Source: Elmis aenea
Lineage: Eukaryota > Arthropoda > Insecta > Coleoptera > Elmidae
NCBI GenBank assembly: GCA_947652605.1
Contig: OX393576.1
Coordinates: 61,046,966-61,110,965, forward strand
Length of the DNA: 64,000 nucleotides
Reading direction: 5' to 3'
In this document: positions 22,646-33,589 of the stretch, in pieces
How the letters are laid out: every line of letters starts with the position of its first letter
Position numbering within the stretch: the stretch's first letter is position 1
Position numbers and translations under genes: made by a program
Notes under the pieces: model-generated
Seen by the model: the letters and a program-made list of their open reading frames with translations, nothing else
What the model was told of the DNA's origin: nothing
Database searches by the model: none

Positions 22646-23245
22646 ATGTATAAGAGGGGGGCTAAGATTGATCCTTTTTTGATTAATTTTTGTTGAATTT
22701 TAGAATTTTACCTGGCCAGTGTTTTCGGCAACATATTAATTTCTTTCCGAGATTCGAGATATAAGTTTTCTAATGGTTATGGGCGGTCTCTCGTATACCA
22801 GTGTTCTAATTTCCTTAGCAGTATCTCGTAGTCAACACTATCGAAAGCTTTTGAGTGATCGACACGCATGACCATGGTGTGTTGTTCGTCTTTCTTGACG
22901 AATTGAAGTAGGTATCTACATTTAGGATTGCCATGTTAATAGCGCGGGTAGTTATTTTGGCTTTTCTGAATCCATTTTGAGCGTTGTTTGTTATGCCAAA
23001 GTGGTCTACGTAATTTTCAATTCTGTTGTAGATTATTTTTCCAAATATCCTGCTAATGTTTGTTAGTATGGCTATGGGCGTATAGTTCCCTATGTCACTT
23101 ACTCCTTTTTTTGTGGATTGGTTTAACTTTTGCACATTTTAGTTTGTTAGAAAATATGCCATTTTATTGCGAGAGGTTTATAATGTGTCTTTGTCCAGAT
23201 ATTAAGTCGGCAGTATATTTTAAGAGGTTTGTTGGGAGAAAGAAT
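22646..23245 (-). pseudogene. Non-LTR reverse transcriptase relic
   Basis: The minus strand gives GIFSNKLKCAKVKPIHKKG, VSDIGNYTPIAILTNISRIF, GKIIYNRIENYVDHFGITNN and AQNGFRKAKITTRAINMAIL. After frameshifts it gives MVMRVDHSKAFDSVDYEILL and finally KKGSILAPLLYILY, where it is cut at 22646 by the foldback. These are successive blocks 1-4 of a LINE reverse transcriptase; the order of blocks is intact. The FADD/YADD block is missing. Clade assignment (Jockey or R1-like) is uncertain. Confidence 0.75.
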
Positions 23246-23279
23246 GAAGGAAGCTTTTTAAAATAAGCATCCTATAGAA

Positions 23280-23660
23280 TAATATTTTCTCTTTTAACTG
23301 ACATATAATTTAATAGATTTATACATCAAACAAAACTGTACCAAAACCTTTAATATAAAGTGTAATTCAAGTAGTTGAAAAAAAAAACAACGTATCTGGT
23401 CCTATGCCAGGGGAAAGTGAAAAAACTAATACCGATTTTATTCAGTGTTTTGTTTCGTTTAACAGTCTACTGACAGAATAATCGTTTTCTTCCGGCACGT
23501 AATATTTTAGTACGTTTTACAAGAGCTGTTATTTTTAAACATGTATTTTAAAACAACTTCAAAACAAAGCAGATGCAAAAGAATGTTACTTAAACATTCT
23601 GACAAATAAACATTCACAAAAAGCCAAATTTGTTGTTTAATCAGGTCTCAGTTACGACGG
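23280..23660. other. No recognised gene or element
   Basis: A+T-rich non-coding sequence. Confidence 0.45.
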
Positions 23661-24270
23661 TATAAGGTTGTGGAAGTGGTTGATTATTTATAACGTGCAA
23701 CTCTAATACTTGGACGGGATCGTGTCGATAGGTTTGAGTTGCACTGGGGGCACATTAGCTGGTGGATAGTAGATGGTTCCGTACAGCAATATGCTAACAC
23801 CCTCATCTGCATGCTAATCTAGATAAGCTGTTAGAATCTATACCGTAATCAATGGCCATGCAAGGCTCGCAGCTAATAACGGAGATAGTTTAACAGGCTC
23901 TCGCGATCCGTTGATACTGAAACTAGCCGGAAGTGGCGGCGCTTAAAAATCATACACGTCATCGTCATTGTGGAATACCAGACCCGTGATTGATGGCCGT
24001 TGGCCGACGCACTCAATCAATACAATGCTGTTATGACATCACTATCGTTCATTAGTAATTGAGCGAACAAGCGCACTTGTCAAGCGAATCGCAGATTCGC
24101 ATAAATTCATCAGGCCGTAACATGCATGCAAAGCTGCCGTGAGCTCGATTCACTTTCTATGCACCCGGCTCACACGGTTGGGAGATACACGCACAGGTCA
24201 CAGGGCAAGGTCTATATTCAGCACCAATGACCGGCAACTAACCTCAAGAGTTCATAACCACCTTCTTACT
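23660..24270. promoter_or_regulatory. ORF-poor, GC-richer island; candidate cis-regulatory sequence
   Basis: About 600 bp stand out from the A+T-rich surroundings by balanced base composition and lack of simple repeats, with no TE match found elsewhere in the window. It includes TGATTGATGG (23987-23996), which fits a composite PBC/HOX site, and a nearby CAATCAATAC. The only ORF, 24139-24387, has no recognised domain. Regulatory function is inference from composition alone. An unrecognised old repeat or a non-coding exon is an alternative. Confidence 0.3.
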
Positions 24271-24931
24271 AAGATCATGTTTCGCCTAACACGCGCAACT
24301 ACAACGAAAGTGAAAATAATTACTTGTAATACATACTTTTATACACCTATAAGCTGCCGACTTCGCTGGTATAGTGTGTTGTTGTAACACACAAGTTGTA
24401 ACACTTGCCTATTAAACTTTTTACCAGAACGCTCAACGTTTATTATACTCGTCTAACAAATTTTAGTGGCATAAACTTGGGGTAAGACGAAATTACATTT
24501 TTTATAACTATACAGGGTAATTGATTGAGACCGTGCATTAGAAATATATGAAGCATGAAAGAGGGTATTAATCTAAAATTTTGGTTTGACCATAATGGCA
24601 TATGAAAGGGTGTTGGGAGAAAACAAGGAATGTCAATTTGTATTGGAACTTTACAATTCGGTTTTAAAGACTACAATTGTTTTGTTTATAGAGCTGCATC
24701 AACCAAACTTTATTTTACTATGAATCGTATTATTATAAATGATTATTAATCAGTTAGTGTAAAAAATTATTTTTATTTAAACTATATTAATTAGTTATTT
24801 TAAGTGACCTGTCAAATTTATAGTTAAAAAAAAAAGAATATCAATGAAAAAATACCATGTGTCAATCATTTATTGTTACTTATTTAAAACAAACATAAAC
24901 TTATGATGTAATTAAGAATTATTTATACATA

Positions 24932-25874
24932 GAGTAAAGTGCCCTAATGTGGAATACTTTTTTGTATTCGGCAATAATATTTACATTTATTCAACAAAAT
25001 GTAGCAAAAAAAAATTAAGGAATTTGTAATGAATACGCAACACATTACTCGAATTCTGGTACGGTATTACGGTAGATATTTCTTATATACCTAGCTATTT
25101 TTTTTAAATGTTACTACTATCCATATTAAGCACCCGGGGAACCTAATATGGAATACTAGGGGTTCTTAATATGGAATATAGAATGATATAGGAAATATAC
25201 ATTAAAATAAACAACTGCCCATAGATTAATCTTTTATTTCTTTCTGATTTGCATTATTACTTAAACCAAACCAAAACTCAGTTATTTATGTAAATTAAAT
25301 TATAATTCAAGTGTCATTCCAACTAAATGTTGATAATTTATTTATTTTTTACAGGTAGGACAATAGAATTATTTTTTTGGGTATTTTGCACATTTTTCGT
25401 CTGCCCATTTCTGACACTTTTGACACTGAACCCATATTGCTGTACTTAGTGACCATAATCATATTCATTATAAGGCACCTCTATGTATTCCATATTAGGT
25501 ATCAATGTGACATTTCAAAAATCGGTATATGTAAAACATGAAATGGCCCCAATCAAAATTTTGGTCTATTTAGTTAAAATTTAAAGGCTCATGCTAAATA
25601 AACATGCAATAAAATATTTTATATCCTTTACCCTAGCATATAATATTTTGCACTGAAAGATTTAGCCTAAAAACTCAGTAGCACGTCAAAAATATATTTG
25701 AATCTGTTATGTAATCTAGTGAATATTTTTTAACTATTTTACATTTGGGAATGTGTGATCAATGTACAAATAGGTACATATAAGTACTTTTCAACAGATA
25801 TCGCTTATCATTGTTATAAAACTGATGTATTCCATAATAGGTAGGTAACTGTTCCATATTAGGGCACTTTGTTC
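24932..25874. mobile_element. Pogo-like TIR element, 943 bp, TA TSD
   Basis: The ends GAGTAAAGTGCCCTAATGTG and GAACAAAGTGCCCTAATATG (complement) are flanked by TA (24930-24931, 25875-25876). Subterminal phrases such as TAATATGGAATA recur (about 25145, 25170, 25490). A transposase tail is visible on the minus strand near 25371-25440. Confidence 0.78.
25371..25440 (-). pseudogene. Pogo-like transposase cysteine tail fragment
   Basis: The minus strand reads WVQCQKCQKWADEKCAKYPK. Relative to the tail at 8930 (WVQCMHCNKWSHEGCSKY) it keeps W-V-Q-C-x2-C-x-K-W and the last Cys, but the His between them is replaced by Asp. It is a fragment without the DDE core. Confidence 0.55.
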
Positions 25875-25895
25875 TACTATTAAATAAATTTATCT

Positions 25896-26150
25896 ATCTT
25901 CTATTATATAAAAGAGCTTGTTTGTGTGTTTGTTTGTTTGTTTGTTCGCTATAGAATCCTAGGTCCGTTGACCGATCGGGACCAAATTTTGCACAGTTAC
26001 TATTTAGGACCTTGCAGATCTAACGCCAAACTTTAAGTACAAGCACATATTACCAATTAAAAAAAAAAAAAAATTACTTGGACGGGATTCGATCTCACGT
26101 CGGCAAATACCTGGTCAAAACACGATACGGCGCGGTGTATTTCTCAAGTA
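25896..26150. repeat. Interspersed repeat with (GTTT)n and tRNA-like B box
   Basis: Starts ATATAAAAGAGCTTG, then a (TTTG)n run (25920-25947) and GTTGACCGATCGGGACCAAA, a layout common to arthropod dispersed repeats. On the minus strand at about 26075-26100, GAGATCGAATCCC resembles a pol III B box (GGTTCGANTCC) next to an A/T run. A SINE origin is possible. No A box was found, so no tRNA is called. Confidence 0.3.
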
Positions 26151-27099
26151 AAGATTGTTTTGTATACAATTAGTAATAAATGTACATGAAGTATTATTTT
26201 TATTAGTACATTTTTAATTGAAACAAGACGAAAGAAAATAAATTTGAGTTATTATTCAATTTTTAAGCAATAAATAGTTATTTTTTAATGAATTATAAGA
26301 AAATGAAAAGATGATTGATCAGAGTATGTCATTTGTGTATGATTTGGAATTATTGGCTTATTCAAGTTAAAAAAGTAATTAAAATTGTAATCGCCCTTGC
26401 AACGCCGGGTAAATCATCTTGTTATTTATAAAAGTGTTTGTTTTAATGAGGCAAATTAAGGTGGAATTTCTTATTAAATTCAGAATTACAAAATTTTGGA
26501 AGATGTGCAACATATCTTTGTATTTTTCTTTATTTAGTGGAAGCATTTCATAGGGTGATTGTGTTGGCAAATTAAATTTTTTGTGGACACAATTTCCTTC
26601 ATTTTTATCATAGGAAAGGACATTTTTTAAAATAATTTCGGTTAAGAAGATTTGACCACTGTTTTAGGTGAGCTTGTATGTACTTATTATAATAAGCTTC
26701 AGTACTAGTTTGCTTAAACGCTTAAACAATTCAGTTTCAAATTTTTGTTTTATTTTGTGTCAGAAACAGTCATGTACGAACTGTCTAATTAAACAATGGT
26801 GTCAAAACTTGCAGTTTAACGATCATCCCTGTGGTTCATCCTTAATAAAAAATTAAAAACAGAAAATCGCATTTGCCTAACAGAATCCGCTGTTGACAAT
26901 CCTTGTTTTCTTCCGTTCGCGGTATGAGATTCCCCGTTTTCTCCCAAACTGCCTATATTTGTATAAGTATGGAATTAGCCTGGAAAAACTGGTATTTTTC
27001 TAAACTGTAAGATAACATAAATATCTCAAAATCGATAAAAATTGACATTCCTTGTTTTCACCCAAACTTCCTTCAGATGATCTGTTTAATGAAAATATT

Positions 27100-29676
27100 T
27101 TCAAGATGGCGACACTTCCGGAAATACCGGAAGTGACATCTACTTTCTTATTTTAAATATAACAATCTATTTTTTATTGCAATTTTTGATAAAACACGTT
27201 ATTTTAGAGGCACGTTAAACAGCATTCTCTATGCGTAAGTGCAGTCTTTTTTAAGATTCTTGAATTTTTTGAAATTTTTTTTATTTTTATCGTGATCTTA
27301 ATATTATCTACGGCCGCCATTTTTAAAGCGAAAACGCTCAAATTAATACTATGCACAGAAGAATCTTGGAATTTTGGCAATCTGTGCATTACTTACAGGG
27401 AATCCAAAATTTAATTTTCTTTTAATGCAACTTCGAACCACTTAGAACTGTTTTTTTTTTTTCAAATACAATGCCCAATTTTGTTTTACATTTTCTAATG
27501 CAAAATTAAATGCAACATTAAATTCTGCATCAATCTGTATTAGCGTTTCCTATACCTATCTGCAATAATTTTCGAGTTCTAATAAGAACTAACTATAACA
27601 TTTTGTATTATGGTTTTTGTACAAAGCAGAAATATTTTTTAAACAAAATTTTTAAATTCGTTTCTCAAAGGCTTTAAGCTAATTTTAATAGCAGAACTAG
27701 GGTTTTGAATAGGTTTAAATTACAACGTAATTTTGACAACAAATGTCCACATTAACAGAATTAAATGAACCAGTTGAAAGTGCTCAAATATATAAAGCAT
27801 GTCCTTAAAAAATCACAAAATGAGACCATTTTCATCAAAAGTAAAACCTAATGTGCAAGAGCTACAAACGATGCCATTTACAAAAAATAATCTACAGAAG
27901 AAGAGACGAGAATTTAAAACAAGTATGCGATTTCTTTACGAAGAGATTCTGCTCAGAATAAAACACTAGTTACTTTTTAAATAATTGTATACAAATGTAA
28001 ATTATAACTTTAATGTAGGTACCCCAGAATTTTTAGTTCTGTTCTCTCAATAAAAAATAAATTAGACTGGCACCAATTTGATTCTCACCCACAAATATCT
28101 TATTAATTGTTAATTAAAAGTTTTAATAACTCCAGTTGTATCATTAAGAACGATTGGCCATTAAAAAAGCAACTTGCTCATTCCTAAAAGCTTTAATTCA
28201 ACGCTACCAAACTCTTTTAAAAATAAAAAAAAACAAGACAAATGATTTAACTGTAGACATTCATCAGTAATTAAAAGTTTAAAATGCACAAAATAAGAGT
28301 GTAAAACCAACCGCAGGTTGCAATAAATTTAACTTAAGACGAGAAAACGGTCACGAATTCCCTATAAAACGAATTGACCGATACCATCAATATCTTCTTC
28401 ATACGTTTGTACCACAAAAATCACCTAGTTTAAACGGTTTCTAAACACTACACGACTACAAGTTTAATTTCCTCTAACAATATCCTCTTATCACCATCTG
28501 TAACCTAAATTCTTTCATCTGCCAGACACTGAACTGATTTTCTATGAACTGCTAAGGTCAGTTTACGTAACTTATGCAGAATCTCCGGGGTCATCGTAAC
28601 ACGGTTTGGCAAGAAAACTAGTGCTAAGAATAATTTACATGTTTAAGTTTTTCTGTTTACATAACGTATTCCTGATCATTATGTTTTATTAAGATTAATT
28701 AACCTACTACCTTATTCAAGCATAAATTAGAATATTTGCAAGAGCATTTTTAAGTAACTGCAGTATAATTTAAATAGTTAAAATCATTTTTCGCAGTTAT
28801 AGTTATAAAAAAAACATTAATAAAGTAGGTTTTTTAAGGCTATCATAACTTTTTGGTTTAGGTATGTATGTATGATGTTCAAATGTCACCAAATGTCATA
28901 AGAAGGCTGGCTACTCCAACAAGTTTTTTTTTTATGCATACATAACAATTGACCACTTACTCTCAATTGTTTTTACCTGAAAAAAAAAATGAATCCTCAA
29001 ACTTTTTCGTTAAGTTGCTTAAAGTTTAAACATAGAAGATTCAATATTCCGGTGATCTAGGCTATATATCAGCAGAACAAGAGCGACTTTGACGTATAAG
29101 TTGGTTCCATAGTAAAAAGCATGACAGATTGAGTGTGATACATCACGACTGACACAGGATGAAGTAAAGTGATTAAATAGTTTTAGACTTGTCACAGTTT
29201 TTCAATTCCCAGGACTTACCAACAACTTCCATAATTATTAAGGAATGGGGCAATTATAGGATTAAACATTTATCACCAAGTTTATCAGATTAACATAATT
29301 GACACATTTGAATAAAAACAAACTAACGCGTACTTTACATTATTATAATTAAATTGAGACTAAATAAGTCTTTATAAAATGTGTACCTCATTAACACGAT
29401 TAATTTATTCTAAAATAAGACTTCCTTATAATTTTTGCTTACCTGATTCTTTTTTTTTTTAAATTTTGAATAAGCAAAACAAGTATAAATAAATTTAGTT
29501 AGGAATCACTTTTCGAAGGATCTTCAGTAAAAATGCTGGATCAGTTTCAGGACTTAGGTATGTTTGTCAGTACTTCGTCAGTATTAAATAAGTTTAAAAA
29601 GATATAAAACCAGCCTAACATTTCATCAACACATCCTTTAAAATAAGATAAATGATTTTTAATTTAACTTATTTAT
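27100..29676. other. No recognised gene or element
   Basis: A+T-rich; small ORFs only. No repeat shared with other parts of the window was noticed. Confidence 0.45.
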
Positions 29677-30296
29677 ACAGGGTGAGTCACGACGGACGCC
29701 ACGAAGTTTTATGGCCAAACGGTAAATATTTTCAAACTTCTGTCGCTGGTACATGATGTCAGTCAATAAGGGCTACATTTTAAAAATATTTTCAAACCTA
29801 CAGGGTGCTCCAAAAAATTGTGGCATATTAAAGTTATACTTTTTCTTATGGAACGCCCTGTATATTTTTGCATTTTTGGATTCTTCTTTAAATTTACTTC
29901 AAAAAATGTAAAAGGCTATATGGGTCTTCTAAAGTCAACCGTTTTCGTGAAAATTGCATTTTCATGAAAATACAGTATTTTCAAAAATTTTCAACATTTA
30001 AAAACTTTGAGAAGTCTGAAGAAATTCGTTTGGAGAGAAGATTGGCAATAGATTTACACCACCTACATATTTAAAATATTATACAGGGCGTTTTTTACGC
30101 TTGGTCAAACTTGTGAAACTTTAAACCTCGATAACTCATTTTTTTTTAATACAACGCCCCATATTTTTTTACACCGTCTTATAGGAAATTTAATTCTCTT
30201 TCGAAAACATAAGGGCTGTTTTTCACCTAAAATTGATATTTTCCGAGATATCGCGATTTTATTCTTAATTATTAGGGTAAAGTTTGACAAACCTTT
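29677..30296. mobile_element. Partial ACAGGGTG-family element, one arm
   Basis: Starts ACAGGGTGAGTCACGACGGA. Internal copies of the end motif occur as ACAGGGTGCTCC (29810), GGAACGCCCTGTATA (29850) and ACAGGGCG (30084). The mirror arm is missing: the sequence runs directly into a LINE 3' end near 30300, so this is a truncated or single-arm copy. Confidence 0.6.
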
Positions 30297-30299
30297 ACA

Positions 30300-30720
30300 G
30301 CAACCCTCCTGTTTCGCAGCTTAATTTTCATTTTTTGCGGTCTAGTCATCTGTTGTAAGGCTTTTACTGTCCATTGTTCTTCCAGCTCGTATTTCCATGT
30401 TTTTTTTTGTCTTCCTTTCATTCTGTGATTTGGTGTAGGCCACTTTGATATTTTACTTGGCCATCGTGTTCCATCTTTTCACTGAACATGTCAGTAACAT
30501 TTGAATCTTTTGACTTAAATGGTCTCTGTTATATCAAAACCAATTTCTATTTCGTCTCTAAATTTTGTATTTCTTGCACTATAATTCCTAGTAAGCCGAC
30601 AGCATCTTCTCCAGTAGTTCATTTCCATAAATAGCAATATTTTAACAAAAGTTTTATACATTTTTATATTTGTGTTTCTGGTTCTCATTCCAGAGTATAC
30701 CATGCGCGTTTTTTGGCGCG
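30300..30720 (-). pseudogene. RTE-like non-LTR element, C-terminal relic
   Basis: The minus strand gives MVYSGMRTRNTNIKMYKTF, FMEMNYWRRCCRLTRNYSAR and NTKFRDEIEIGFDITETI, a stop, then KDGTRWPSKISKWPTPNHRM and KGRQKKHGNTSWKNN. The YWRRCCRLTR block followed by RWP-K...W-P...R-x-KGR is the familiar end of RTE-like reverse transcriptases. Stops are frequent. Only the last part of the protein is left. Confidence 0.6.
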
Positions 30721-31447
30721 ATAATATCCAAACAAAAAAAAATGCTTTAACCAGAAAACAGAAATTCAATGGTATTATTATTAGCCCGCATAAGCTAAAA
30801 ATGCAAGATACAGTTACATGACTTTGTTTTGGTAGCACAACATGCATTTATGTGCATAAACATACATTTATACTCTGTTAAGATTACAGATTACTTCTAA
30901 TTAGTAATCTTATACATACATTTATGTAAGTTCTGGTCTTAACAATTAAAATACGTTGAAAATTAGTGCAACCACGGTTATTACGCTGAGTACCTGATAA
31001 AATTGTCTGTAACAGTTTTAATTGCTAACAATCGGTTATTATACTTTGCACGCATTTCCTATATGCCCTTGGAAGTTTGTAAATAAAGGCAATTATCTGT
31101 GTGTGTGAGGCACTTTATCATATCACGTACTACTTAGTTGTTTTCTAAATGTCTCTAGTTTCCGAAAGCCATCTGTTATCAGAGATAGAATCGTGCAGTG
31201 TAATATACGTACTATCACGGCACACCAGAGTTCTACTACACGGTGCAATGCAGTATTGATATCTCATGATAATAGTACCGTTACCACACCATACATAAAA
31301 TTCATCTTTCCTATTTCAATGTTCCTCTAATGCAAGTGATTCCAGTCAATATCAATCAACGGGCCGTGCGAACTTTAAAAGACAGATACGGAAGAATTTT
31401 ATTTTTGAATTTTAGCATGGGCATCTGACTTATAATATAACGTGTCC

Positions 31448-32104
31448 GGAACATTCTTCGCCCACAATTCTTCGCCCACAGTTCTTCGCCCACAATTCTT
31501 CGCCTCCACAATTCTTCGCCCACAATTCTTCGCCCACAATTCTTCGCCTACACAATTCTTCGCCGCCACAATTCTTCGCCGCAACAATTTTTCGCCGCAT
31601 ACAAGCATATCACAAATTTTGTTTGTAAATGTGATTGTTTTTATTTATAACGTAATTTTTACAGATTATTTTACATTAGGCTAGGTCAGGTCAGGTTAGG
31701 TTAGGTTAATTTAATTTTTATTTATACTATAATAACATAAACAAAGTTAAAAATCACAACATACGATATTTATGTAGCAATTTTTAAACAATATTAAAAG
31801 ACGAAGTATTAATATACAAAAAACAACTTTAGGCTAATGGCTAATATAAAGTAATCTGTAAAAATTACGTTATAAATAAAAACAATCACATTTACAAACA
31901 AAATTTGTGATATGCTTGTATGCGGCGAAAAATTGTGGCGGCGAAGAATTGTGGCGGCGAAGAATTGTGGCGGCGAAGAATTGTGTAGGCAAAGAAATGT
32001 GGGCGAAGAATTGTGGAGGCGAAGAATTGTGGAGGCGAAGAATTGTGGACGAAGAATTGTGGGCGAAGAACTGTGGGCGAGGAATTGTGGGCGAAGAATG
32101 TTCC
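31448..32104. mobile_element. Foldback element with tandem-repeat arms, 657 bp
   Basis: Starts GGAACATTCTTCGCCCACAA and ends with its complement (TTGTGGGCGAAGAATGTTCC). Each arm is an array of about 10-12 units of 14-16 bp (consensus ATTCTTCGCCCACA or ATTCTTCGCCGCCACA on the left). Beyond these is a unique inner arm (GCATACAAGCATATCACAAA at about 31597, complement at about 31900). The loop lies at about 31685-31831. Arrays of short repeats in long inverted arms are typical of Foldback-type elements. No TSD is obvious. The ORFs that read through the arms are repeat translations. Confidence 0.85.
31683..31706 (+). repeat. Short TCAGG/TTAGG-like run in the foldback loop
   Basis: The loop begins GGTCAGGTCAGGTTAGGTTA, i.e. 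two TCAGG then TTAGG-type units. TTAGG is the common insect telomere motif and TCAGG its beetle variant. At about five units this may be coincidence. Confidence 0.3.
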
Positions 32105-32178
32105 TAGACTCATAATAGGTATAAATAGGGGTACTTGATCTGCTTCAAGAAGAAATTACAACCGAAAAAATATTACCC

Positions 32179-33584
32179 CAGTGGGCAAAATTTGATTTAA
32201 AAAAAAAACATTGATTTAAATTTAGAAAATAAAGTCACAAAATTTTGATTTTTTTAATTTTTTTAAAGAAACTTGACTATTTTACCATTCTACAACTAAT
32301 TTATTCGTTATTCACACTACATTATATCTTCTATACAGCGTCATTCAAAAAGGATCAACAAATGAAAAAATGTTTTACTAAAAATTTTTCAGAAACTTTT
32401 ATTCCTGACCTTAAACTAATTTAAAATGGAAAAAAAATCCCGAAAATGTATACGATACCAGATTTTAGCGATTTCAGATATATTCACAAGAGTGAAGTGG
32501 CTTTATTTTCAAAAAAAAACTTCATAGGGAAAGATTGTTTAGAATTCAAAAACACGACCAAAGGTGAAATATGACGTTCAAATTTCAATTTTTATCTTTG
32601 AATTAACTGTAAGATTTATAAAGTCTGCACAAATGGAAAAGGTTTTTATTATTGGTTTCTCAAATAATTCTATTCTTGAAAAAAGTTGGTGCATAGTCTA
32701 AAACTAATTTTATACAAAAAAAGTTCAATAAAAGTTCATATTACACTAGATTTTATCGATTTTAGAAATATTTGGAAGAGTAAAGTGCCCTCATTTCCAG
32801 AATTTTAAAAAAGTTAAAAAATGCTGTTTAGAATTAAAATCTTTTAATTAATACAAAATATCGTTTAACTCTGATTCTTTTTTAACTCTTAAAATAAGGG
32901 CACTTGTAAATATTTCTAAAATCCTATGAATTTTTATCGACCTTTTATTAACTTAAAATTAGTTTTAGACTTGGCACCAACTTTTCTCAGGAGTAAAATT
33001 TTCCGAGAAATGGATAATAAAAAACTTTTTAATTAGTTGCAAACTTTTTAAATGTTGACAATATCTTTTGATTTCTAAACAATTTTTTCTTACGAAATCT
33101 TAAAATAGGGGCACTTTACTTTTTCGAATATTTTTAAAATCATTAGAATCTGGTGTCATACATTTTTTCCATCTTAATATTAGTTTTAGGTCATGAATAA
33201 ATATTTATTTAGAATAAAATTTTTTCAGAAATCGATAATAAAAGGCTGTAGATCTTTTGACCCTAAAATCAAAATTTATTGTGAACATTTACAAAGAAAA
33301 TCTACCGGATTGCGTCACTAACAAGAAAATTCCGAAAGAGACTTTATTTCTCACCGATCTATAAGACAATAAGCAATATTTCCGGCATATTTTTCTAGCA
33401 GTTGTTTAAACGGGTGGAAGTAAAACGTGCATTTAATTTATATGTGACGTGTGACGATGAATCGTGAAAATAAATAAAGTTTAATTTAACAATCATGATT
33501 TTAATTTTTAAAAATCAGCTGATTTAAATCATGATTTAAACCGTTATTTAAATTAATTGATTTAAATCAGGCCAACCCACTCTG
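32179..33584. mobile_element. Old hAT-like element of the GATTTAAATC group
   Basis: The left end CAGTGGGCAAAATTTGATTT and the complement of the right end (CAGAGTGGGTTGGCCTGATT) are similar. GATTTAAATCATGATTTAAA-type sequence precedes the right end, as in the elements at 35982 and 39250. The interior has several degenerate repeats of an AGAGTAAAGTGSC-like phrase (about 32492, 32779, 33105 inverted). Flanking 8-mers do not match, so the TSD is lost or the ends are misplaced. Confidence 0.5.
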
Positions 33585-33589
33585 AAAGC

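Larger units (their letters stand above)
24605..27074. mobile_element. Large TIR element with nested insertions
   Basis: The left end GGGTGTTGGGAGAAAACAAGG and the complement of the right end (TTTGGGTGAAAACAAGGAAT) match for about 30 bp, including AAAACAAGGAATGTCAATTT. A third, inner copy of the end lies at about 26899-26950 (complement). The interior shares TAGAGCTGCATCAACC and AAACTTTATTTTAC with the 263-bp MITE at 12202. It contains a pogo-like element and another interspersed repeat. The single-unit interpretation is less certain than the TIR match itself. Confidence 0.5.

Noticed and set aside
26075..26150. tRNA gene on the minus strand
   Set aside because: Only a B-box-like GAGATCGAATCCC is visible; no A box, cloverleaf or acceptor pairing. 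Kept only as a possible SINE trace.
31448..31600. CRISPR-like regular short repeats
   Set aside because: Units are contiguous without unique spacers and are mirrored in the opposite arm; eukaryotic foldback.
31399..32115. Several 60-80 residue ORFs on both strands with repeated FFAHNSSP or RRIVEAKNCG-like peptides
   Set aside because: They are translations of the 14-16 bp tandem units in the foldback arms; the same DNA is open in several frames and both strands.
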